Positions 9,151-13,711 of a DNA stretch of 13,711 nt are shown piece by piece. A model generated the notes under the pieces. The model searched no databases. It was not told the origin of the DNA and was given only the letters and a program-made list of their open reading frames with translations. The stretch's first letter is position 1. Every line of letters begins with the position of its first letter. Both the position numbers and the translations under genes were made by a program. The stretch covers positions 242-13,952 of the forward strand of contig DBOT01000071.1 in assembly GCA_002299975.1 (NCBI GenBank), in the 5' to 3' direction. The stretch is from Lactobacillaceae bacterium UBA639. GTDB taxonomy: Bacteria > Bacillota > Bacilli > Lactobacillales > Lactobacillaceae.

Positions 9151-9200
9151 GGGGGCTCGAAGACGAAGTCGTAAACGACTTCTGTCTCGCTCCCTTTTTT
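9151..9200 (+). terminator. Intrinsic terminator of guaB
   Basis: A core stem GAAGTCGT (9165-9172) with ACGACTTC (9175-9182) is extended by GAC/GTC and CGA/TCG across single bulges and by outer GGG/CCC pairs, then TTTTTT (9195-9200). On the other strand the arm reads GGGAGCGAGACAGAAGTCG. This recalls the repeated 'GGGAGTGGGACAGAA' bidirectional hairpins of streptococci and relatives (likeness from memory). Confidence 0.8.
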
Positions 9201-9223
9201 GTTGTGTTTGGCCTCTCAGAAGC

Positions 9224-9232
9224 TGGTACAAT
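9224..9232 (+). promoter_or_regulatory. Extended -10 promoter of the small membrane protein gene
   Basis: TGGTACAAT is an extended -10 element (TG, one base, then TACAAT at 5 of 6). The -35 is poor: TTGTGT (9202-9207) at a 19-bp spacing. The predicted start lies near 9239, about 48 nt before the ATG at 9287. Confidence 0.5.
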
Positions 9233-9286
9233 AAAGAAAGAACTAAATTGGTAGATTTGCTATTGATGATGAGGGGAGGGAAAACG

Positions 9287-9868
9287 ATGAATTATCAGAT
9301 GATTTTGCTGTGCGTAGCGATCGTGTGCCTGCTACTGTTTTTAATTCAGTGGTTTCGTCAGGCACGGCACATCCTGCATGGGGGAACTCGTCCACTGACT
9401 TGGAACCATCCGGTATTAAACTGGTGCCTGCTGGTGGTTGCGGTGTTGGCGTTTGCCGGGATGGGGGTCGTCAATATGAAGACAGAGGCCGCCACCAGTC
9501 AGGTTGCAAAAACTGCTTCGTCTAAAGCACGTTCGGCATCCAGTAGTTCCCAACCCAAGCAACAAGCTAAACCACAGGCAGCTAATCCTAATCGCCAAGG
9601 AGAACAGAGTCAGGATAACCTGCCCGCTCCCGAACATCAGGACCTCAAACTTGACCAAAATAGCCATGCCGTCCTAAATAACTTTGCTGTTCCGGCAAAG
9701 AACCAATTGCAGATCATTGATGCCGGAAGTGGCAATGTCCTGCAGACATTTCCTAGTCAGCCAGCCGCGGGGAAGGTCAATTATACCTTTACCAAGGAGG
9801 GCAACTACTACTTGATTTTAACGAATGGTGAACAGACCAAGACGGTTGCGGTCAGCGTCAGCCGCTAA
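9287..9868 (+). CDS. Two-TM membrane protein with extracytoplasmic tail, unknown function
   Basis: I do not recognise this 193-residue protein. Two hydrophobic helices lie at about 5-22 and 44-63, with a short basic loop between ('RQARHILHGGTRP'), so both ends are probably outside. Residues about 68-115 form a low-complexity Ser/Ala/Lys/Gln/Pro linker of the kind that spans the cell wall. The last ~60 residues look like a small beta-rich module ('GKVNYTFTKEGNYYLILTNGEQTKTVAVSV'). GTRPLTWNHP precedes TM2. The frame is open further upstream, but GGGGAGGG (9273-9280) fixes ATG 9287. It precedes the response regulator by 99 nt and could be an accessory sensor or cell-envelope protein; this is inference from position. 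Confidence 0.75.
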   Translation: MNYQMILLCVAIVCLLLFLIQWFRQARHILHGGTRPLTWNHPVLNWCLLVVAVLAFAGMGVVNMKTEAATSQVAKTASSKARSASSSSQPKQQAKPQAANPNRQGEQSQDNLPAPEHQDLKLDQNSHAVLNNFAVPAKNQLQIIDAGSGNVLQTFPSQPAAGKVNYTFTKEGNYYLILTNGEQTKTVAVSVSR

Positions 9869-9918
9869 GATTTCCTTAAGGTCGGAATCGATAGTCGGTC
9901 TAATCGAAGTAAATTAGT

Positions 9919-9924
9919 TATAAT
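9919..9924 (+). promoter_or_regulatory. -10 box of the two-component system promoter
   Basis: A perfect TATAAT, about 44 nt before the response regulator ATG in an A/T-rich stretch. No good -35 is present at 16-18 bp upstream, so the promoter may need an activator, possibly the regulator itself. The related pieces GTCGGAATCGA and GTCGGTCTAATCGA just upstream (about 9881-9906) are possible binding sites but weak. Confidence 0.45.
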
Positions 9925-9967
9925 TAATAAGTATGTAAAGACAGCTTGAAAAAGGAGTGGCCGCATA

Positions 9968-10657
9968 ATGAAAATTTTAGTTGTCGATGATGATAAAGAA
10001 ATTGTTCAATTACTGGAAATTTATATCCGTAATGAAGGGTATGAGCCGGTAGCGGCTTACAACGGTAAGGAAGCCCTGACCAAGCTGAACACCAATCCAG
10101 ATATTGGCCTGGTAATCCTGGACCTGATGATGCCCGAAATGGATGGGATGGAAGTCATCAAGCAGGTACGCAAGGACTCCGATATTCCAATCCTGGTACT
10201 GTCTGCTAAGACGACCGACATGGATAAGATTCAGGGCCTGATCAGCGGGGCGGATGACTATGTAACTAAGCCGTTCAACCCGTTGGAAGTAATGGCCCGG
10301 GTTAAGTCACTGCTGCGCCGGAGCCAGGGTGAGGTCACCAATGACCAGCCAGACATCCTCAATGTGGGTCCGCTGATCATCAACAAAGATTCGCACGAGG
10401 TTAAGACGATCAAGGGCGACACGATTCAACTGACGGCCCTGGAATTCGGGATCTTGTACCTCCTGGCCAGTCACCCGAACCGGGTCTTCTCCGCGGATGA
10501 CATCTTCGAGCGGGTTTGGCAACAGGAAAGCGTGGTTTCTGCCAAGACGGTGATGGTCCACGTTAGCCACCTGCGGGATAAGATCGAAGAAGCCACAAAT
10601 GGTGAAAAGGTGATTCAGACGGTCTGGGGCGTTGGCTACAAGATTGAGAACCACTAG
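9968..10657 (+). CDS. OmpR/PhoB-family response regulator (VanR-like)
   Basis: A 229-residue response regulator. The receiver domain (1-115) has the acidic pair D7/D8, phospho-acceptor D52 in 'LVILDLMMPEMDGM', the switch threonine/serine region 'ILVLSAK' and conserved K102 in 'YVTKPFNP'. The C-terminal winged-helix DNA-binding domain (about 130-229) ends in 'VSAKTVMVHVSHLRDKIE...VIQTVWGVGYKIEN'. The overall look is that of VanR-type regulators, but no resistance genes are nearby, so I give no symbol. AAAGGAG precedes the ATG, and the kinase gene starts 19 nt after the stop. Target genes cannot be read from the sequence. Confidence 0.93.
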   Translation: MKILVVDDDKEIVQLLEIYIRNEGYEPVAAYNGKEALTKLNTNPDIGLVILDLMMPEMDGMEVIKQVRKDSDIPILVLSAKTTDMDKIQGLISGADDYVTKPFNPLEVMARVKSLLRRSQGEVTNDQPDILNVGPLIINKDSHEVKTIKGDTIQLTALEFGILYLLASHPNRVFSADDIFERVWQQESVVSAKTVMVHVSHLRDKIEEATNGEKVIQTVWGVGYKIENH

Positions 10658-10676
10658 TAACTGAGGGGGTTCAAGC

Positions 10677-11813
10677 GTGAAGCTAACGGGACGTGAAAAA
10701 AGTTCACTGATATTTGAGGGGGTCATCACAGTTGTCCTGCTGATCCTCTTGAACATGGCCATCCTGACCATCATTCAGGATGTCATCCAGTCTAATCCCG
10801 GGGTTAACAACGGGATTTTCATGATCAAACAGTCGTTGCGGATCGGTCCGATGCAGGCCCAGATCTGGAGCTATCAGCGGATCCTGATCATCTTTCTGCT
10901 GTTGATTGATGTTTGGGTTGTCTGGTGGCGATTGCGCCGGCGTTATCACCTTTACTTGATGAACCACATTATCGGTGAGCTCCATTACATTGCCCAGGGC
11001 CACCTTGACCACCGGATTCCCTTCCGGCTCAAGGGAAACGAGCAGCATGTGATCACCAGTGTCAATGCGTTGGTTGATAGTGCAGTTCAATCGATGGATG
11101 ATGAACGTAAGATTGAGAAGTCCAAGGATGAGCTGATCACTAACGTCAGCCATGACCTGCGGACCCCACTGACCAGCATCATTGGTTACCTGGGATTGAT
11201 CGAGGATAAGCAGTACCAAAATGAGGAGGACATCCTCAAGTACACCCATATTGCCTACGAAAAGGCCAAGCAGATGAAGAACCTGGTGGACGACCTCTTT
11301 GAATACACCAAGGTCCAGCAGCACGGGGCCCCCGTCAACATCATGCGGGTGGATCTTGACCAACTGCTGGAACAGCTGACGGCTAGCTTTGCCCTGGAGG
11401 CGGAACGGCGGGGGATTGAGATCAGCTCCAAAGTGGTTCCTAATCCCTTGATGATTGAGGCGGACCCGGAGAAGCTGGGTCGGGTCTTTAACAACCTGGT
11501 TGCCAACGCCTTCAAGTACGGTAACGGGGCTAGCTATATTCGCATCACGGCGCACCAGGAGCAGGCTAACGTGGTTGTCAAAGTTGCCAACGACGGGACG
11601 CCAATTCCTAAGGAAGCCCAGAGCCACCTCTTCGAACGTTTCTACCGGGCTGAGGCATCGCGGTCCCGGGCAACCGGGGGGACCGGACTGGGACTGGCGA
11701 TTGTTAAGAGCATCGTGGACCTACACCATGGTCAGGTTACGGTGACCTCTGACGAGAACGAGACGGCCTTCATTGTTACCCTGCCCCTTAAGCAGGAGAA
11801 ACTGAATAAATAA
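10677..11813 (+). CDS. Sensor histidine kinase (VanS-like)
   Basis: A 378-residue membrane kinase, partner of the regulator before it. TM helices lie at about 12-34 and 66-85, with only ~30 extracytoplasmic residues between, and a HAMP-like segment follows (about 86-140). The dimerisation/phosphoacceptor box is 'NVSHDLRTPLTSIIGYLG' with H159. The ATPase domain has the N box 'NNLVANAFKYG' (N277), the G1 box 'VANDGTPI', the F box 'FERFYRAEASRS' and the G2 box 'GGTGLGLAIVKSIVDLHHG'. Nothing essential is missing. The start is GTG 10677, supported by the purine-rich GAGGGGG (10663-10669). The signal is unknown; the short loop argues for sensing within the membrane or via a partner protein. Confidence 0.93.
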   Translation: MKLTGREKSSLIFEGVITVVLLILLNMAILTIIQDVIQSNPGVNNGIFMIKQSLRIGPMQAQIWSYQRILIIFLLLIDVWVVWWRLRRRYHLYLMNHIIGELHYIAQGHLDHRIPFRLKGNEQHVITSVNALVDSAVQSMDDERKIEKSKDELITNVSHDLRTPLTSIIGYLGLIEDKQYQNEEDILKYTHIAYEKAKQMKNLVDDLFEYTKVQQHGAPVNIMRVDLDQLLEQLTASFALEAERRGIEISSKVVPNPLMIEADPEKLGRVFNNLVANAFKYGNGASYIRITAHQEQANVVVKVANDGTPIPKEAQSHLFERFYRAEASRSRATGGTGLGLAIVKSIVDLHHGQVTVTSDENETAFIVTLPLKQEKLNK

Positions 11814-11816
11814 TTT

Positions 11817-11860
11817 AAAAAGAATGAAGAATTTCACCGTAAATTCTTCATTCTTTTTAT
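11817..11860 (+). terminator. Perfect 18-bp palindromic terminator after the kinase
   Basis: The 18-nt arm at 11817-11834 (AAAAAGAATGAAGAATTT) is exactly complementary to 11841-11858, with loop CACCGT. The 3' arm ends in TTTTT, as required for intrinsic termination; the 5' A-run would give the same on the other strand. Confidence 0.92.
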
Positions 11861-11887
11861 TTCACTGTATTCATTAAAAATGGAGTG

Positions 11888-11896
11888 TGTTAAACT
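11888..11896 (+). promoter_or_regulatory. Likely extended -10 promoter of azlCD
   Basis: TGTTAAACT, identical to the extended -10 of the deo promoter. The region 17 bp upstream (TATTCA, 11868-11873) is a poor -35. It would start transcription near 11903, about 53 nt before the azlC start. Confidence 0.4.
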
Positions 11897-11955
11897 GAAA
11901 GAGCATTGTGTCGCCTCAATTTTATTAATAGATGACGATAATTGGAGGAAATTCT

Positions 11956-12822
11956 GTGGCTAAAGCGCAAATAAATCCAGAAAAAGCACGATGGCTAGAA
12001 GTCTTGGGCATTGCCATGCCGCTCTGCCTTAGCTATATTCCAATCGGATTAGCTTGTGGAATTTTATTACACGCAGCGGGCTTTAACTTTATAATGACCC
12101 TTGTGGTGTCGATCGTGGTTTTCTCTGGCGGTGCTCAGTTTATTCTGGCTTCGTTATTGACGATTCACGCACCGTTAACGTCAATTTTCGTGACCCTATT
12201 CTTCTTGGAGCTGCGTTATGCACTCCTGGGATCGAGCCTTTCTAAATACATCAAAAATGAATCACAGCACTTCATCTGGCTCTTTGCCGTATCGATGAAT
12301 GATGAAAACTATGCGGTGAACTACCTTAAGTTTGCAACTGATAAGAAGTGGACCCCGAAGGACGGGTTGTTAGTGGAGCACTACTCCCTAATTTCTTGGT
12401 CCGTGGCCAACATGGTCGGGGGCTTAATCGGTAGTACGATCTCAATTAACCTGGAAGTGGTGGACTTCGCTTTGACGGCCCTGTTCTTGTACATGGTCGT
12501 AATGCAGGTTCGGAACCACCTGACCCTGTTGATCTGCCTGTTTTCGGCAGTGCTGGCCGTATTCTTCCTGGTGCTTACCAGGAGTACGTTGGGGATTGTG
12601 ATTGCAACCTTGATTGCCTCCTTCACCGGTTTCCTGATTGAAAACACGGTTCGTAAGCACAGTAAGGATCCTGATAATAACTGGTTCTTGACCAAGATCT
12701 TCCGGCCAATCGCTACCCGGATTACGGTGGAGGACCAGCAGGAACGGCGTGAAATGAAGAAAGTTAAGCAGCAACTGGATGAGGATCGTCAGGAAAAGGT
12801 CCCGTCCGAACACGATGATTAG
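11956..12822 (+). CDS. azlC: AzlC family branched-chain amino-acid permease, large subunit
   Basis: A 288-residue integral membrane protein of the AzlC family. With AzlD it forms an exporter of branched-chain amino acids and their analogues (BrnFE in Corynebacterium, AzlCD in B. subtilis). The family region 'SYIPIGLACGILLHAAGF' (26-43) and 'FSGGAQFILASLL' (56-68) is clear, as is 'FFLELRYALLGSSLSKYI' (82-99) and 'FAVSMNDENYAV'. Several further TM helices run to about residue 230. A charged, probably helical tail follows (about 231-288, ending 'EKVPSEHDD'), longer than usual for the family. GGAGG (11944-11948) points to GTG 11956 rather than the in-frame ATG at 11932, which has no SD. Confidence 0.9.
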   Translation: MAKAQINPEKARWLEVLGIAMPLCLSYIPIGLACGILLHAAGFNFIMTLVVSIVVFSGGAQFILASLLTIHAPLTSIFVTLFFLELRYALLGSSLSKYIKNESQHFIWLFAVSMNDENYAVNYLKFATDKKWTPKDGLLVEHYSLISWSVANMVGGLIGSTISINLEVVDFALTALFLYMVVMQVRNHLTLLICLFSAVLAVFFLVLTRSTLGIVIATLIASFTGFLIENTVRKHSKDPDNNWFLTKIFRPIATRITVEDQQERREMKKVKQQLDEDRQEKVPSEHDD

Positions 12823-12834
12823 TGGAGACTAGGT

Positions 12835-13215
12835 ATGGAACAACTATTTAGTAATTTACCTTTATTAATTTCCGATACTGGTAACAACAAGACCTTGTAT
12901 CATATCATTGTCATTATTTTTGCGGCATTTGCGGCATTTATTCCACGTTATTTCCCAATTCTGTTCTTCTCCACCCGGAAGATTCCCGAGTGGTTTAACG
13001 AATGGATGAAGTATGTCCCCGTCAGCCTTTTCACCGCACTGATCGTGAAGAACGTCTTTGTGACAACGGCGGGCTACCACTTCGTTCCGTTTGGCCACGT
13101 TGATCAGATTGTGGCGGCCGTCATCGTGATGGTCATTGCCTACTTTACCCGCTCGATGTCGATCTCAGTCATCAGCGGGCTGGTCGCAGTTTGGCTGCTG
13201 AGTATGGTAATATAA
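12835..13215 (+). CDS. azlD: AzlD family branched-chain amino-acid transport protein, small subunit
   Basis: A 126-residue small membrane subunit, partner of AzlC. The family pattern 'FIPRYFPILFFSTRKIPEWFNEWMKYVPVSLFTALIV' (about 35-71) is typical, with a Pro/Arg pair at the end of the first helix. Further hydrophobic helices lie at about 55-77, 90-104 and 108-126. The N-terminus is about 20 residues longer than many AzlD proteins. The gene starts 12 nt after the azlC stop with GGAG at 12824-12827, so the two are cotranscribed and probably produced together. Substrate specificity is not visible from sequence. Confidence 0.88.
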   Translation: MEQLFSNLPLLISDTGNNKTLYHIIVIIFAAFAAFIPRYFPILFFSTRKIPEWFNEWMKYVPVSLFTALIVKNVFVTTAGYHFVPFGHVDQIVAAVIVMVIAYFTRSMSISVISGLVAVWLLSMVI

Positions 13216-13218
13216 TTC

Positions 13219-13260
13219 AAAAGCACCCTACCTCATTTAGTTGAGGGCAGGGTGCTTTTT
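13219..13260. terminator. Bidirectional terminator between azlD and the methyltransferase gene
   Basis: AAAAGCACCCT (13219-13229) pairs with AGGGTGCTTTT (13249-13259), with an inner CCTCA/TGAGG stem. T follows on the plus strand and the A-run gives U on the minus strand. It lies exactly between two convergent genes, overlapping or touching the stop of the minus-strand gene, so it probably serves both. Confidence 0.9.
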
Positions 13261-13711
13261 TAATCTGCGGGATTATTGCTATGGTTACGACGATGGGCTT
13301 GCTGGACAGCGCGGGTGTTGCGTTCCCAGAAGACCCCGTCTGTGTAGCCCTGAATATCGTCGCCCGCCTTGGTCTGTTGAAGGCGGTATTCCCCCCAGGC
13401 GGTGTAGAGAAGGCTCTGCTCAATCCCGATGAAGTGGCGATTAAGCTTCTTGGCGGTAACCAGGCTGGAGCCGGCGCCGGCGAAGGGGTCGAGAATCAGG
13501 TCGCCGGGGTTGGTGCTGGCCAGGATGACCTTGGCTAACAGCTTTTCTGGCTTCTGGGTCGGGTGTCCGGTATTTTCGGGCATCGACCAGTAGGGGATGG
13601 AGATGTCATCCCAGAAGTTAGAGGGCATGGTGTCGCGGAAACGCCCGGCCGCTGTCTCCTGCCAATCCCGGGCCTTACCAGCGACACGGTAGGGGGCGAT
13701 GACCTGCCGCC
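13260..13711 (-). CDS. DNA methyltransferase (N6-adenine or N4-cytosine), C-terminal part
   Basis: Partial gene on the minus strand. The frame is open to the window edge, so the N-terminus is missing and the first Met inside the window (13626-13628) is internal. The visible ~150 residues begin 'RQVIAPYRVAGKARDWQ' and contain 'NTGHPTQKPEKLLAKVIL', then the AdoMet-binding motif I 'DLILDPFAGAGSSLVTAKKL' and 'FIGIEQSLLYTAWGEYRL'. With motif I near the C-terminus, the catalytic (D/N/S)PP(Y/W) motif should lie upstream, beyond the window; this is the beta-class order. Target base and site, and whether a restriction enzyme is paired with it, cannot be told from here. The stop TAA abuts the shared terminator. 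Confidence 0.88.
   Translation of the reverse strand, partial: RQVIAPYRVAGKARDWQETAAGRFRDTMPSNFWDDISIPYWSMPENTGHPTQKPEKLLAKVILASTNPGDLILDPFAGAGSSLVTAKKLNRHFIGIEQSLLYTAWGEYRLQQTKAGDDIQGYTDGVFWERNTRAVQQAHRRNHSNNPAD

Noticed and set aside
9143..9286. Upstream extension of the small membrane protein from 9143
   Set aside because: It would be translated from inside the guaB terminator hairpins, upstream of the predicted promoter. ATG 9287 has a strong SD and starts right at the first TM helix.
10704..11627. Minus-strand open frame of 307 codons opposite the histidine kinase
   Set aside because: Antisense shadow, made long by codon bias in the kinase gene, which carries all expected H/N/G boxes.

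Overview
The window looks like an oriC-proximal chromosomal segment of a lactic acid bacterium. The base composition is moderately high for this group (roughly 50% G+C by eye), arginine is often encoded by CGG, Shine-Dalgarno sequences are strong and terminators are Gram-positive in style. The protein set (ParB tail, DUF951, YchF, DUF1129, a GuaB without CBS domains, a B. subtilis-type DeoR) fits Lactobacillaceae, most likely a higher-GC Limosilactobacillus such as the fermentum/pontis/oris group. The genus is an inference from memory; no search was run.

Layout. (1) 1-2570, plus strand: the 3' end of parB, a DUF951 gene, the ATPase gene ychF and a DUF1129 membrane protein gene, closed by a strong terminator. 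(2) 2580-7798: a complete deoxynucleoside catabolic cluster, deoC-deoB-pdp-deoD, with its SorC-type repressor gene deoR behind an intervening hairpin. The promoter in front of deoC has a good -35, a 17-bp spacer, an extended -10, repeated boxes overlapping the -35, and a perfect match to the CcpA cre consensus just downstream of the predicted start. This predicts double control, by inducer through DeoR and by catabolite repression through CcpA. (3) 7799-9200: guaB on its own promoter. It encodes a compact 380-residue IMP dehydrogenase with no Bateman (CBS) module, and is followed by two tandem hairpins, the second a terminator. (4) 9200-11860: a small two-TM protein with an extracytoplasmic tail, then an OmpR-type response regulator and a VanS-like histidine kinase, ending in a perfect 18-bp palindromic terminator. 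(5) 11880-13260: azlC-azlD, a two-subunit branched-chain amino-acid (or related) exporter, ending in a terminator shared with the convergent gene. (6) 13260-13711, minus strand: the C-terminal part of a DNA (N6-adenine or N4-cytosine) methyltransferase, cut by the window edge.

How it works together. Pdp and DeoD phosphorolyse nucleosides to free bases and (deoxy)ribose-1-phosphate, DeoB converts this to the 5-phosphate, and DeoC cleaves deoxyribose-5-phosphate to acetaldehyde and glyceraldehyde-3-phosphate. GuaB next door is the first committed step of guanylate synthesis, so the middle of the window is concerned with nucleotides. I see no clear mobile element, CRISPR array, tRNA or rRNA, and no convincing wholly new system. 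The best leads are the deo control region, the CBS-less GuaB, the Ser-for-Thr change at the phosphopentomutase nucleophile, the double hairpin after guaB, and the uncharacterised membrane protein next to the two-component system.
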